Notes: generated by a model not told the origin, from the letters alone. A stretch of 64,000 nt of DNA from Mycolicibacterium fortuitum subsp. fortuitum (GCF_022179545.1 NZ_AP025518.1:186001-250000), one strand, 5' to 3'; positions 1-9,653 are shown, counted from the stretch's first letter. Numbers and translations are program-made.

Positions 1-677
1 AGCGAGAACGGCGGCGCGCGGAATTCGTCGACGCCGCGCTGTCGGCCATCGCCGAGCACGGCCCACAGGCCTCGACCGAGCAGATCGCTGCGCACGTCGG
101 GGTCACCCGCACCAAGCTCTACCGGCACTTCGCCGACGCGGCCGACCTGCAACGCGCGATCGCGCAGCGCGCCGCCGAGATGCTCAACGCCGAACTCGCC
201 CCGTTGTGGACACCGCATGGGTCGATGGCCCAGATCATCGAGGCCAGTGTCGGCGCCCATGTCAGATTCCTCGTGGAACACCGGAACCTCTATCGCTACC
301 TGGCGCGGTGCTCACTGGGCGACGACGGCTCGACACCCGACGCCATCGCCGATATCCGGCTGACCATCGGAACGCAGTTGGACGCCCTTTTCACGGTGTA
401 CCTCAACGCTTTCGGCGTGGACACCGACCCTCAGCCGCTGGCGTTCGCCATCGTCGGACTGGTGGAATCGACCACCGGCCGCTGGCTCGACCAGCCCGGC
501 TCGACCGTGCAGGACAGGCTGGTGGCCGACCTCGTGCGCTGGATCTGGCTGCTGGTCGACGACACGCTGCGCGCAGGCGGGGTGTACATCGACAACGCCG
601 AACCACTGCCGACGCCCGAGGTCATCGCCTCGCAGGCGGAGAGCTACCGCGATCCGGAGCGCCTGGGCGTCGCCTGA
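1..677 (+). CDS. TetR-family transcriptional regulator, 5' end missing
   Basis: The reading frame is open from the left edge (first full codon at 3) to TGA at 675-677, so the true start lies outside the window. The first 50 or so visible residues form a TetR helix-turn-helix: an A-x-x-A-I-A-E-H-G helix, then STEQIAAHVGVTRTKLYRHF, where the final YRHF is the recognition-helix signature. The rest is an all-helical ligand-binding half of about 165 residues. It is a DNA-binding repressor of unknown ligand. Its operator and most probable target would lie upstream, outside the window; the next gene is convergent, so it offers no clue. Confidence 0.85.
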   Translation, partial: RERRRAEFVDAALSAIAEHGPQASTEQIAAHVGVTRTKLYRHFADAADLQRAIAQRAAEMLNAELAPLWTPHGSMAQIIEASVGAHVRFLVEHRNLYRYLARCSLGDDGSTPDAIADIRLTIGTQLDALFTVYLNAFGVDTDPQPLAFAIVGLVESTTGRWLDQPGSTVQDRLVADLVRWIWLLVDDTLRAGGVYIDNAEPLPTPEVIASQAESYRDPERLGVA

Positions 678-693
678 GTGCCCTGGCCCGCGG

Positions 694-2148
694 CTACCAG
701 CGGCAGATATCGGCGCCCCAACCTGAGTCGACGGCGCGGAACGCCAGCAGGTGTCGTTGCCACCACGGCAGTGGCGCAGCGAGCACCGGGTCCTTGGTCG
801 CGTCGTCCACCACCTGCAGGGGACCATCGCGAAGATAGGCGATCCGCACGCCGCTGATGCCCGCGTCCTGCCAGAGCAGGACACTGCGCCGCAGCTCGAG
901 CCAGGGGATGCGGACCGGCGGATCTTCCGACATCCAACGGAGTTGTCGGCGAAGGAAAGTCAGGTCGCCCGATTGCCGTGGAAACTCCATCCCCACCACC
1001 GTGACGGTGTCGCGCTGATAATCGGCCAACTGGAGGGCGGTGACGCCGGGCAGCAGATGATTCGAGCTGCCTTCCTCGGTGTGCAGATTGCTGAACATCG
1101 AATAGTTCGCCACCGTCTTGAGTCCGACGTACGGCGTCATCCCGTTGGCGAATGCCAGCAGCGGGGCGAGCAGCAGAACCAGCGGGCGCAACCGCCAGCT
1201 CGGGGGCCGGACACCTGCGCACTGCACGGAGCGGTACGCGCGCAGCAGCGCCACCATGAACGGCACCACCGCGACGAACCACGTGAGCACCAGCAAGGTG
1301 TGCCACGGCAGGCCGACGGGGCTCGTCGGAGAATCGGCCGAACTCGACACCACACTCAGCAGCACGTGCGTCGCAAACCCGGTGAGCGCCACGATCCGCA
1401 GGACGCGGGCGCGCGCGGCAAGCGCGGCGAACACCTCGGTCGGGACGATCAGTACGTACACCGCGAACACGACGGTGGCGAAGTCGTAAAACGAGGCCAT
1501 CGCCAATATCGAGTGGAATCCGACGCCCAGAAACACGCCCCAGAAACGCAGCCGGGGTACCGTCAGCAACCCGAGTATCACAGCCTCGACCACGACCGCG
1601 GCGATGGCCACCAGTTGACCGAGACGCGGATCGGGTGTCACCTCCTCGAAACCGTTGAGCCAGATGAGCTGGCCGAACAGCTCGCTGCCGCATGAGGTGG
1701 CCGGAGTGAAGTAGGCGGTGTTCAGCTTGTCGAAAACCGTGAACAGGTATACGACGAGCAAGGTCAGGCCGACCGGGCTGCGCGCGGCGTCCAGCCAGCG
1801 TTCGACGAAGTCGTGGGCCTGGTCCGGTCGGTTGCGAGTGGCCAGTGCCCACACTGCCGCGGTGCCGAGCGCGACGGCGATCAACAGGCTGAGCACCAGA
1901 TGGTTCGCGGCAGCGGGCAGATTGCGCACGGCCACCATCGCGCCGGCCGCGACGGCCAGACCGGCCGCGGCCGCCGAGCCGGGAAGCAACAGGGCAGGCA
2001 GGCCGGCCAGTAGTGCCGGCAGCATGGCCAGGGGCTGGCTGTCGGTGTAGTGGAACACCATCGCCATCGCGAAGAGCGTTGCGAACCAGCCGAGTTGCTG
2101 ACGGGGGCCGGTGGGTTCATCCATTCGGGCGTTGCTGCGCCACCGCAT
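694..2148 (-). CDS. HTTM-like polytopic membrane protein
   Basis: A membrane protein of about 484 residues with many hydrophobic helices, resembling the HTTM (vitamin K-dependent carboxylase-like transmembrane) family. Typical points are the FDKLNTAYF and TPATSCGSELF stretch after the third or fourth helix and the GFHSILAMASFYDFA segment. The C-terminal third (NYSMFSNLHTEEGSSNHLL onwards) is soluble and contains the conserved MFSNL motif seen in these proteins. An open frame extends upstream to 2310, but those residues are Arg-rich and unlike a protein start. I prefer ATG at 2148 (AAGG upstream); ATG 2124 is the alternative. Function unknown. It is divergent from the SPW-repeat gene. Confidence 0.7.
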   Translation of the reverse strand: MRWRSNARMDEPTGPRQQLGWFATLFAMAMVFHYTDSQPLAMLPALLAGLPALLLPGSAAAAGLAVAAGAMVAVRNLPAAANHLVLSLLIAVALGTAAVWALATRNRPDQAHDFVERWLDAARSPVGLTLLVVYLFTVFDKLNTAYFTPATSCGSELFGQLIWLNGFEEVTPDPRLGQLVAIAAVVVEAVILGLLTVPRLRFWGVFLGVGFHSILAMASFYDFATVVFAVYVLIVPTEVFAALAARARVLRIVALTGFATHVLLSVVSSSADSPTSPVGLPWHTLLVLTWFVAVVPFMVALLRAYRSVQCAGVRPPSWRLRPLVLLLAPLLAFANGMTPYVGLKTVANYSMFSNLHTEEGSSNHLLPGVTALQLADYQRDTVTVVGMEFPRQSGDLTFLRRQLRWMSEDPPVRIPWLELRRSVLLWQDAGISGVRIAYLRDGPLQVVDDATKDPVLAAPLPWWQRHLLAFRAVDSGWGADICRW

Positions 2149-2295
2149 TGAGAAGACCTTACTTGGCGCGGACCGGCGGCCACGGCGAGCCTGCGCAACC
2201 CGCCGCCCCTGCGCTGGTCGCGGCGTAATCTGGGAAGCGATGGATGGGTGCGGTAGGGCCCAAACGCCTTGCCGTGTAACGGGAAGGATAACGAA

Positions 2296-2736
2296 ATGAG
2301 CACAGTCCATTCATCAATCGACCTACACCCGGACATCCTGGCCTTGAGGGCTGGTTATGACCGGGTCGCGGAGTCGATGGCCGCGCAGGTCACCTTCGGC
2401 CTGACGTTGCTGACGGCGATGTACATCGCGCTGTCCCCGTGGATCGTCGGCTACGACGCCTTCAACAGGCTGACGGTCAACGATCTGATCGTCGGAGGGG
2501 CGATCGCGTTCCTGTCGATGTGTTTCAGCTTCGCGCTGGACCGCGCGCACGGCATGACCTGGACACTGCCGATATTCGGTGTGTGGCTGATCATCTCGCC
2601 GTGGGTGTTTGTCAGTGGACCGAGCGCCGGCATGATCTGGTCGCACGTGATCAGCGGTGCGCTGGTGATGCTGCTGGGCTTCAACGCGATGTATTTCGGG
2701 ATGCGGGTGCGTAATTCGGAAGCGCCGCATGCGTAG
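2296..2736 (+). CDS. SPW-repeat integral membrane protein (Rv0188-like)
   Basis: 146 residues with four hydrophobic segments. Two SPW repeats are visible, ALSPWIVGY and IISPWVFVSG, each at the end of a membrane helix. This is the pattern of the SPW-repeat family, whose function is unknown. The ATG at 2296 is chosen because a strong ribosome binding site (GGGAAGGA, 2281-2288) lies 7 nt upstream; the longer frame from 2269 would put that site inside the gene. Size and position relative to ilvD match M. tuberculosis Rv0188, but a LuxR gene and an ankyrin gene are inserted between it and ilvD here. Confidence 0.85.
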   Translation: MSTVHSSIDLHPDILALRAGYDRVAESMAAQVTFGLTLLTAMYIALSPWIVGYDAFNRLTVNDLIVGGAIAFLSMCFSFALDRAHGMTWTLPIFGVWLIISPWVFVSGPSAGMIWSHVISGALVMLLGFNAMYFGMRVRNSEAPHA

Positions 2737-2913
2737 CCGGTAGGCGCAGCTGCCCGACCAGCCGGATGCCGGCTGGAGGGGAGTGCTGTCCGCTGGACAT
2801 GGCCGCCGAATCGCATGATGCGTCAATTTGCTCCCGCGGGCGCGTTGCGCGCCATATCCTGGTCAATCGCAGGACTTCTGATGTGACGGCGATAGCGGGT
2901 ACGAACTGCTGAG

Positions 2914-5520
2914 ATGAAGCTGGCGGGGCGGGAAGAAGAACTGGCGACGATCCGTCGCTGCCTTGGTGGGCCGGGAATCCACCACGGTGTGGTGATCGTC
3001 GGCAGTGCCGGCGTCGGCAAGACCCGGTTGGCCCGCGAGGCACTCAGCCACGCCTCGGCGTCAGGGCACCGGACCAATTGGTTCGTCGGCACCGAATCGG
3101 CCCGCGCCATCCCACTCGGAGCGTTCACCGGGTCGATAACCCAGAGCATGTGCGACCCGCTTCCCGACGTACGGCGGCTCATCGACTCCTTCGTCGCCCA
3201 GCAGCGCATGGGCAAGGTCGTCGTGGGGGTCGACGACGCGCACCTGCTGGACCCGCTGTCCGCGCACGTCGTGCACCAACTGGCCCAGACCCAAGGTGTG
3301 CGCCTGGTCGTGACCGCCCGCTCCGGCGGACCGGAGCCCGACGCCGTGACGGCCCTGTGGAAGGACGGTCTGCTCGACCGTATCGACCTGGAACCGCTTA
3401 CCGTCACCGCGGCCACCACGCTGATCGAATCGGCTGTCTCAGGTCCTGTCGACAGCCGAAGCGCGCGCCGGTTCTGGAAACTCACCGGTGGCAACGCGCT
3501 GTATCTACTGCAGCTGGTGAAGGATCAGATCGCTGCGGGGCGGATGTGCAAATCCGCCGGGGTGTGGATGTGGGCCGGTGATGTGGCGGTGTCCCAGAGC
3601 ATCTCCGACATGGTCGGCCGCCGGCTGGGGCAACTGGAACCAGGTATGGCGCTGGTGCTCGATACGCTTTCGCAGTGCGAACCGCTGCGCGTCGACATCC
3701 TGGCGGACCTGGTCAACCCCGCTGACCTGGAAGCCGCCGAGCAGATGCATCTGGTCAGGGTCGAACGTGACGGGCGTGGCCTGGTGGCGACCCTCGCTCA
3801 TCCGCTCTACGGCGAACTGCGGCGGGCCACTGCCGGGGAGATGCACCTGTCGAGGATCCGGGGCAAGATCGCGCGGCGGCTGGCGTCAGAGGCCGACGGG
3901 GATATGCGCGCGACGGTGCGTCGGGCGCTGCTGGCGCTGAACTCGGACCTGCCACCGGACCCCGAGCTGTATCTCACGGCGGCACGCTGCGCCGCTGTGC
4001 TGCTCGACCCCGATGCCGCAGACCGATTCGCCTCTGCCGCAGCCGAATGCGGCGCACCCGAGGCTGCACCGATGCGCGCCATGACCCTGATCATGCTGAG
4101 CCGAGGTGAGGAGGCCGAGGCCGTCCTGCGCGACATCAGCACGGACGGACGCCCGGACAGCCATCACTGGGCCACGGTGCGGGCGGCAAACCTGGCCTGG
4201 ATGCTCAGCCGGCCTCGGGATGCCGGACTGATACTGGAAAAACTCTCCACCACAGCCGAATCCGATGAGCAGCGGATGGAACGGCTGGCCATGCAGGCCT
4301 GCGTCGACGCGGTACTCGGCCACTGCGTCAGTGCGGAGGAAAACGCCAGGACCGCCCTGGACTCGGGTGGACTGCCCGATCTGCACGCCATGATGGCCTC
4401 GATCGCACTGATGATGGCGTTCGGCGCGCTCGGGCACGTCGACGAGATCAACGACGTCGCAGAGCAGGCCATCGAACGGGCCACCTCGTCGTTCGAATCC
4501 TCGCCGATGCGGTTCTGGCTCGGCGCGGTCCATGCCCGTGCGTGCCGGCTGACCGGCGGCATCGACGACATCACGGCCATGGCAGAGCGTCTGGACGAAT
4601 CTGCTCGTGACATGCCCGGTCTGGTGTACGCCAACCTCGCGCACCTGCTCGGCCATGCCGAACTGGTTCGCGCCGATCTGGGTGCCGCCGTCAAGCATCT
4701 GCACGAGGCGTACGCCGGTGCCGAAACACACGAGATCACAACGGGTCTGCGCGTCGCCAGCTGTTTCTCGCTGGCCGAGGCGTACGCCAAACTCGGTCAG
4801 GCCGAAGCCGCGACCGAGGCGCTGGCCCGGGCCGAGCAGTGGGTGCCGGAGGACTACGTGTTCATGAACACCGCGATGTCGGTGGCGACAGGATGGACGC
4901 TGGCTGCCGGTGGCGCGTTGACCGATGCGATCGGGCTGCTGCGCAAGGCAGCCCATGACGCCGCCCAACGTGGACAGCCGACGCATGAGCTGTTGTGCCT
5001 ACAGACAGCCGCACAGTGGGGCGACAGTGCGGGCGCCGCACGCGCCCGAGAGCTTGCCGACAGCCTGAAACTGCCGCTGGCCGAGACGGTGGCCGGCCAT
5101 ATCCAGGCGCTGGCAGCCGACGACGGAGCCGGATTGCTCACTGCGGCACAGGAATACCGCGCCCTCGGAGACAGGGCCACCGCAACTGACGCCTTGGCTC
5201 AGGCCGCGGTCGCGTTCGGCCGCCGCGGCCAGGGTAAGCGCAGTGCGTACGCGGCTGCGCTGGCGCAGGAGAGCGCTGACGAATGCGGTGGGCTGTGTAC
5301 CCCGGCGTTGCGCAACCCCGCCGGACAGCCCCTGACCGGAAGACAGCGCGAGATCGTCGAGCTCGTGGTGGCGGGGCTGAGCAACAAGCAGATCGCCGAG
5401 CGGCTGGTGATGTCGGTACGCAGCGTCGAAGGCCACCTGTATCGGGCGTGTCAGCGGGTGGGCGCCAGTTCGCGCGAACAGCTCGCGGCGATCATCCGTC
5501 GTGGTCCGACGGCGCGCTGA
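2914..5520 (+). CDS. Large LuxR-family ATPase regulator (LAL/STAND type)
   Basis: 868 residues. The N-terminus is a P-loop ATPase module: Walker A GSAGVGKT at 30-37 and Walker B VVVGVDDAH at about 102-110. The middle (roughly 350-780) is helical and TPR-like, rich in Ala and Leu. The C-terminus (about 805-865) is a LuxR helix-turn-helix, PLTGRQREIVELVVAGLSNK followed by QIAERLVMSVRSVEGHLYRA. Such proteins sense a small molecule or protein through the TPR-like part and activate transcription in an ATP-dependent way. The target is not evident, as the neighbours are an SPW protein upstream and a convergent ankyrin gene whose 3' end overlaps by 29 bp. It is absent from this position in the M. tuberculosis order, so it looks like an insertion in the conserved block. 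Confidence 0.9.
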   Translation: MKLAGREEELATIRRCLGGPGIHHGVVIVGSAGVGKTRLAREALSHASASGHRTNWFVGTESARAIPLGAFTGSITQSMCDPLPDVRRLIDSFVAQQRMGKVVVGVDDAHLLDPLSAHVVHQLAQTQGVRLVVTARSGGPEPDAVTALWKDGLLDRIDLEPLTVTAATTLIESAVSGPVDSRSARRFWKLTGGNALYLLQLVKDQIAAGRMCKSAGVWMWAGDVAVSQSISDMVGRRLGQLEPGMALVLDTLSQCEPLRVDILADLVNPADLEAAEQMHLVRVERDGRGLVATLAHPLYGELRRATAGEMHLSRIRGKIARRLASEADGDMRATVRRALLALNSDLPPDPELYLTAARCAAVLLDPDAADRFASAAAECGAPEAAPMRAMTLIMLSRGEEAEAVLRDISTDGRPDSHHWATVRAANLAWMLSRPRDAGLILEKLSTTAESDEQRMERLAMQACVDAVLGHCVSAEENARTALDSGGLPDLHAMMASIALMMAFGALGHVDEINDVAEQAIERATSSFESSPMRFWLGAVHARACRLTGGIDDITAMAERLDESARDMPGLVYANLAHLLGHAELVRADLGAAVKHLHEAYAGAETHEITTGLRVASCFSLAEAYAKLGQAEAATEALARAEQWVPEDYVFMNTAMSVATGWTLAAGGALTDAIGLLRKAAHDAAQRGQPTHELLCLQTAAQWGDSAGAARARELADSLKLPLAETVAGHIQALAADDGAGLLTAAQEYRALGDRATATDALAQAAVAFGRRGQGKRSAYAAALAQESADECGGLCTPALRNPAGQPLTGRQREIVELVVAGLSNKQIAERLVMSVRSVEGHLYRACQRVGASSREQLAAIIRRGPTAR

Positions 5521-6658
5521 GGGCGCCTCGGAGGACTTCTGCCGCCTCGCTCTGATACGCGTGCTCGGCCCAATCCAGTGGGGTGGAACCGAATCTGCGG
5601 TCGGTGATGGTGGCGTCGGCCCCGGCGTCGAGGAGGCGCCGGATCAGCTCGACGTCACCGGACCATGCGGCCTGGTGCAGGGCCGTCGCACCTTGCTCGT
5701 CGAGGGCATCGGGGTCCTCCGGGAACGCCGGAAGGACCACCTGCACGCCGGACACGTCGATCCCGTGTCGTGCCAGCAGCTCGAGCCGATGGGTGAACCC
5801 GTGCCCGGCGGCCCATTCGACCTGGCGTCGCCACATCTGTGCGCGGGTCTCCATCGCCTCGCCGAGCCGTGCCTCCCAAGGGCTGGGCCCGGCGTCGGCC
5901 AGACCGTGGGCGAACAACAGTTCCAGGTGCGAATCGTCGGCGCGGAACATCCTGTTGTACAGAGTCTGCTGGTCGACCGGATGGGCGCCTCTCGTCAACA
6001 GCAACGTGGCCAGGTCGGCAGAGAATGGATGCCGGGGCTGACGGCGTGGCCCTTGCTCGCCTTCGCCGAATACCCCGGTCAACACTGTGAAGGGCGTGGA
6101 CAACCCACACCAGAGGTAGCCGGCGTTCGGATCAGCACCGGCGTCGAGCAGCAGGGTGGCGGTGGCAAGAACATCTTCGGCGTTGCGGGCCGACGGAACC
6201 CGCGAATAGCACAGGTACATCAACGGGACCCAGCCGAACGGTCCGCCACCGGTGTTCGCGAGCTCGGGCCGGCCGGCCAGATGACGCATCACCGCCTCCG
6301 GGTCCGCGGCAGAAGCGGCGGCCCACACGTGCGTGTCGACCAGGTTCGGCTCGGCCTTGAGCAGGTCTGCCGCAGCCTTCCGACGGGGTGGCGCGTCAGT
6401 TTCGTTGTAGCGCAGTGACGCCCACGAACAGAACCGGTCGGCGGTGCTGAGGGCCTGCTCGTCGAGAGCCGACGGGTCGACGCCGAGACTGGCCGCGTCG
6501 CGCAGGTAATGCACCAGCCTCGGCCAGCTGCTGAACCCGTATTTGCGGGCGACGGCCAACTGGGCGGCGTGCAACGCGGTGTGATTCGCGCGCTGTAGCC
6601 TGCGGGCTTCGCCGCGGAGATGCTCGATGGACGGGTTGCTCGGTAGACGGCTGGCCAT
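5492..6658 (-). CDS. Ankyrin-repeat protein
   Basis: 388 residues, probably cytosolic. Ankyrin-type repeats are visible in the middle (VPLMYLC, then LLLDAGADPNAGYLW) and most clearly near the C-terminus (GATALHQAAWSGDVELIRRL, LLDAGADATITD, STPLDWAEHA). The N-terminal 60 residues (IEHLRGEARRLQRA, AVARKYGFSSWPRLVHYL) are a common lead-in of this actinobacterial ankyrin family. ATG 6658 has a strong Shine-Dalgarno (GAGAGGAGG) upstream. A binding or scaffold role is typical, but no partner can be named. Its 3' end overlaps the LuxR gene on the opposite strand by 29 bp. Confidence 0.85.
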   Translation of the reverse strand: MASRLPSNPSIEHLRGEARRLQRANHTALHAAQLAVARKYGFSSWPRLVHYLRDAASLGVDPSALDEQALSTADRFCSWASLRYNETDAPPRRKAAADLLKAEPNLVDTHVWAAASAADPEAVMRHLAGRPELANTGGGPFGWVPLMYLCYSRVPSARNAEDVLATATLLLDAGADPNAGYLWCGLSTPFTVLTGVFGEGEQGPRRQPRHPFSADLATLLLTRGAHPVDQQTLYNRMFRADDSHLELLFAHGLADAGPSPWEARLGEAMETRAQMWRRQVEWAAGHGFTHRLELLARHGIDVSGVQVVLPAFPEDPDALDEQGATALHQAAWSGDVELIRRLLDAGADATITDRRFGSTPLDWAEHAYQSEAAEVLRGALSAPSDHDG

Positions 6659-6742
6659 GACGGCCTCCTCTCAGACGCCCGTGTCCGCGAATCGGGCTGA
6701 GAAGAGGTCGGTCACAAGGTAACTCAGAGGGCAGGGAGGCTT

Positions 6743-6805
6743 GGCCTCTTCGAGCGGACGTCGGGCGTTCCTGCAAGCCCGACGCCACTCTACCGCCCAG
6801 AGGCC
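6743..6805 (-). terminator. Composite hairpin after ilvD (candidate terminator)
   Basis: Two nested perfect inverted repeats start at the ilvD stop codon: outer arms GGCCTCT (6743-6749) and AGAGGCC (6799-6805), inner arms CGTCGGGC (6759-6766) and GCCCGACG (6777-6784) with a 10-nt loop. There is no U-tract, which is common for actinobacterial terminators. It separates ilvD from the ankyrin gene downstream on the same strand. Confidence 0.5.
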
Positions 6806-8502
6806 TACGTGCAGACAGCTCCGACGGCGGCGGACTGCACCAGCTTCGTGTACTTGGCCAGCACACCGGTCTTGTACCGCGGCGGCAGCGGCTCGAACCC
6901 GGCTTTGCGGGCCTCGAACTCGGCTTCGTCGACCAGCACGTCGAGCGTCCCGTTGGCCACATCGAGGCGGATCCGGTCACCGTCTCTGACGAATGCGATC
7001 GGCCCGCCGTCGACGGCCTCGGGGGCGATGTGCCCGACGCACAGGCCCGTCGTCCCGCCGGAGAACCGGCCGTCGGTCATCAGCAGCACGTCCTTGCCCA
7101 GCCCAGCGCCCTTGATGGCGCCGGTGATGGCCAGCATCTCGCGCATGCCCGGGCCGCCCTTGGGACCCTCATAGCGGATGACCACGACGTCGCCGTGGGT
7201 GATGGTGCCGTCCTCCAGCGCATCGAGGGCGGCCCGCTCGCGCTCGAAAACCCTTGCGGTGCCCTCGAACACGTCGGACTCGAAGCCTGCGGACTTCACC
7301 ACGGCGCCCTCGGGGGCCAGTGAGCCGTGCAGGATCGTGATGCCGCCGGTCGGATGAATCGGGTTGTTCATCGCGCGCAGCACTTTGCCGTCCGGATCCG
7401 GCGGCGCGATGTGGGCGAGGTTCTCGGCCATGGTCTTACCCGTGACGGTCAGGCAGTCGCCGTGCAGCAGACCGGCATCGAGCAGCGCGCGCATGACCAC
7501 CGGCACGCCGCCGATCTCGTCGACGTCCTTCATCACGTGGCGACCGAACGGCTTCACGTCGGCCAGGTGCGGCACCTTGTTGCCGATGCGGGTGAAGTCG
7601 GCCAGGGTCAGCTCCACCTCGGCCTCGCGGGCGATCGCCAGCAGGTGCAGCACGGCGTTGGTCGAGCCGCCGAACGCCATCACCACGGCGATGGCGTTCT
7701 CGAAGGCCTCCTTGGTCAGGATGTCGCGTGCGGTGATGCCGCGGCGCAGCATCTCGACGACCGCCTCTCCGGACCTGCGGGCGAACTCGCCGCGACGCTT
7801 GTCCACGGCCACCGGAGATGCACTGCCTGGCAGTGACATTCCGAGGGCCTCGGCCGCCGACGCCATGGTGTTGGCGGTGTACATGCCGCCACACGCACCC
7901 TCACCGGGGCAGATCGCGCGCTCGATGATGTCGACGTCCTCCCGCGACATCAACCCGCGCACGCACGCTCCGACCGCCTCGAAGGCGTCGATGATGGTGA
8001 CTTCCTTCTCGGTGCCGTCGGTGAGCTTGGCGACTCCGGGCATGATCGAGCCGTTGTAGAAGAACACCGATGCCAGGTTCAGGCGGGCCGCGGCCATCAG
8101 CATGCCGGGGATGGACTTGTCGCAGCCGGCGAGCAACACCGAGCCGTCAAGGCGCTCGGCCTGCATCACGGTCTCGACGCTGTCAGCGATCACCTCACGG
8201 GAGACCAGCGAGAAGTGCATACCCTCGTGGCCCATCGAGATGCCGTCGGACACCGAGATGGTGCCGAACTCCAGCGGGTAACCCCCGGCCTCGTGCACAC
8301 CGGCCTTGACGTCCTGCGCGAGGCGCTGCAGCGACATGTTGCACGGGGTGATCTCGTTCCAAGACGACCCGACACCGATCTGCGGCTTGACCCAGTCGTC
8401 GTCGCCCATCCCTACCGCGCGCAGCATGCCTCGGGCTGCGGCTTTCTCCAGGCCGTCGGTGACGTCGCGGGAGCGGGGCTTGATGTCGGGCTGGTCGGAC
8501 AT
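6805..8502 (-). CDS. ilvD: Dihydroxy-acid dehydratase
   Basis: 565 residues. The enzyme dehydrates 2,3-dihydroxy-isovalerate or -methylvalerate to the 2-keto acids in valine, leucine and isoleucine synthesis (and pantothenate supply), in the cytosol, using an Fe-S cluster and Mg. Fe-S cysteines are present in ITPCNMS (C54), [10 protein letters not shown] (C127) and [12 protein letters not shown] (C204); the Lys of CDKS (K129) is the residue that becomes carbamylated in this family. Length is normal. The start ATG 8502 has no Shine-Dalgarno, but a CATACT -10 element ends 7 nt before it, so the message is probably leaderless. It corresponds to Rv0189c. Confidence 0.97.
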   Translation of the reverse strand: MSDQPDIKPRSRDVTDGLEKAAARGMLRAVGMGDDDWVKPQIGVGSSWNEITPCNMSLQRLAQDVKAGVHEAGGYPLEFGTISVSDGISMGHEGMHFSLVSREVIADSVETVMQAERLDGSVLLAGCDKSIPGMLMAAARLNLASVFFYNGSIMPGVAKLTDGTEKEVTIIDAFEAVGACVRGLMSREDVDIIERAICPGEGACGGMYTANTMASAAEALGMSLPGSASPVAVDKRRGEFARRSGEAVVEMLRRGITARDILTKEAFENAIAVVMAFGGSTNAVLHLLAIAREAEVELTLADFTRIGNKVPHLADVKPFGRHVMKDVDEIGGVPVVMRALLDAGLLHGDCLTVTGKTMAENLAHIAPPDPDGKVLRAMNNPIHPTGGITILHGSLAPEGAVVKSAGFESDVFEGTARVFERERAALDALEDGTITHGDVVVIRYEGPKGGPGMREMLAITGAIKGAGLGKDVLLMTDGRFSGGTTGLCVGHIAPEAVDGGPIAFVRDGDRIRLDVANGTLDVLVDEAEFEARKAGFEPLPPRYKTGVLAKYTKLVQSAAVGAVCT

Positions 8503-8509
8503 GAGGCTC

Positions 8510-8515
8510 AGTATG
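8510..8515 (-). promoter_or_regulatory. -10 element of leaderless ilvD promoter
   Basis: On the minus strand CATACT is followed by 7 nt and then the ilvD ATG. This is the spacing at which transcription starts on the A of the start codon in mycobacteria. No good -35 is visible. Confidence 0.5.
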
Positions 8516-8566
8516 CCCCTCGGTTAGTTAGCCGCCCAAATTCCTTCCGGCCGCAAGCGGCGCAGG

Positions 8567-9019
8567 TCAGCCGGTCCACTCGGTGGACTTCATGGTCAGG
8601 TCGAACCCGAGGAAGAACCCGACCACGGTGCACACGACGGACAGCAGCGGCCAGACCCACAACCAACGACGGGTGAAGAAGATCATGACGATGGTGCCGA
8701 CGAGCCCGACGACCAGTCCGCCGCCGATCCAGCCGTACGTCGTCGGGTAGATCTGATCGTCATACGGGGTCGGGCCGCAGGTGGCGTGGCAGGTGTCGGT
8801 CGACATCGCGAAGAACAACGACAGCCATGCGGCGGCGGCCGCACCGAGTACGGCGACGATCCACAGCGCGACGGTGAGGATGACGCTGACCACGGTCACC
8901 GTCGTGCCGACCGCAGACCGCCGGCGCGCCGGGGGCGCCACGGGATACGCCTGCGGATATACCGGCGGGGCATACCCCGGAGGTTCACCCGGTGGCCCCG
9001 GCCAGGGAGGCATCGTCAT
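8567..9019 (-). CDS. Pro-rich small membrane protein
   Basis: 150 residues. The first 32 are rich in Pro, Gly, Tyr and Ala, followed by an RRR stop-transfer stretch and three hydrophobic helices (about 40-72, 95-115 and 120-140). Two Cys (CHATC) lie in the loop between the first two helices, which may face outside and form a disulfide. Actinobacteria have many such Pro-rich-headed membrane proteins of unknown role. It is divergent from ricR, with less than 100 bp between the starts, so copper control of it is possible but unproven. Confidence 0.75.
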   Translation of the reverse strand: MTMPPWPGPPGEPPGYAPPVYPQAYPVAPPARRRSAVGTTVTVVSVILTVALWIVAVLGAAAAAWLSLFFAMSTDTCHATCGPTPYDDQIYPTTYGWIGGGLVVGLVGTIVMIFFTRRWLWVWPLLSVVCTVVGFFLGFDLTMKSTEWTG

Positions 9020-9086
9020 CGGGGACAGCGTATCGGCCCAGCGCCGGCCTCCTGGCCGTATTTCCCCCGGCCGAACAAGTGATGCA

Positions 9087-9111
9087 TACCCCTGTGGGGT
9101 ACCGGTATGCT
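9087..9111 (+). promoter_or_regulatory. RicR-type copper operator and -10 element of ricR
   Basis: A perfect palindrome TACCCC-TGT-GGGGTA (9087-9101) matches the TACCC-N5-GGGTA motif known for RicR. It is followed by the -10 TATGCT (9106-9111), and the ricR ATG lies 6 nt further at 9118, so the mRNA is probably leaderless. The operator covers the space just upstream of the -10, so bound RicR would block polymerase. It could also act on the divergent gene at 8567-9019. Confidence 0.8.
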
Positions 9112-9117
9112 GGGGTC

Positions 9118-9423
9118 ATGGACGTGGCTGACAGCTCGGGCGCACATGGCTACTCGGCGCAGAAGGAAAACTACGCCAAACGGCTGCGCCGGATCGAAGG
9201 GCAGGTCCGGGGCATCGCCAAGATGATCGACGAGGACAAGTACTGCATCGACGTCCTCACCCAGATCAGCGCCGTCAACAGTGCTCTGCAATCCGTTGCG
9301 CTCGGTCTGCTCGACGAGCACCTCGGACACTGCGTGACGCAGGCGGTCTCCGAAGGCGGCGACCAGGCGGAGGCCAAGCTGGCCGAAGCCTCTGCCGCCA
9401 TCGCGCGCCTGGTCCGCTCCTGA
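9118..9423 (+). CDS. ricR: Copper-sensing repressor RicR (CsoR family)
   Basis: 101 residues, all helical, cytosolic. The CsoR copper ligands are in place: C43 (KYCIDVL), H68 and C72 (DEHLGHC). Apo-protein binds TACCC-type operators; Cu(I) binding releases it. The start ATG at 9118 is chosen because the operator and a -10 lie directly upstream; a longer open frame runs through the operator and is not credible. It starts a two-gene unit with the small membrane protein at 9426 and is probably autoregulated. Position next to ilvD matches Rv0190 (RicR) of M. tuberculosis. Confidence 0.93.
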   Translation: MDVADSSGAHGYSAQKENYAKRLRRIEGQVRGIAKMIDEDKYCIDVLTQISAVNSALQSVALGLLDEHLGHCVTQAVSEGGDQAEAKLAEASAAIARLVRS

Positions 9424-9425
9424 CC

Positions 9426-9653
9426 ATGGCGATCCTCAAGATCGCACTGGTCGCCTTCATCGTGGTGGCGGTGCTGTTCATCGTCGCCAGGGGAATCCGG
9501 CGGTGGCGCCAGGACCCGAGCCTGGTCGACCTGAGCGAGGCGTACGCGGCGCGCTACGGAGCGCCGATGGCGGGCCACTGGACCCCGCCGATCGAGGACA
9601 ACGTGCAGATCGTCGCCGAGGAACCGTTCGACGACGACCCGAAATCGCGTTAG
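9426..9653 (+). CDS. Small single-pass membrane protein in ricR operon
   Basis: 75 residues. One N-terminal membrane helix (about 4-23) is followed by RGIRRWRQ and an acidic cytosolic tail ending in [11 protein letters not shown]. It starts 2 nt after the ricR stop, so it should be cotranscribed and derepressed by copper. I do not recognise a family; there are no Cys or Met clusters that would show direct copper binding. Its 3' end overlaps the convergent gene by 4 nt. Confidence 0.75.
   Translation: MAILKIALVAFIVVAVLFIVARGIRRWRQDPSLVDLSEAYAARYGAPMAGHWTPPIEDNVQIVAEEPFDDDPKSR

Noticed and set aside
2149..2310. N-terminal extension of the HTTM-like protein to 2310
   Set aside because: The extra residues are Arg/Pro-rich without a start signal and overlap the promoter and start of the divergent gene.
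6743..6805. Nested stems after ilvD as a possible tRNA
   Set aside because: No T-arm GTTCRA sequence, no anticodon arm and wrong length; a terminator is the simpler reading.
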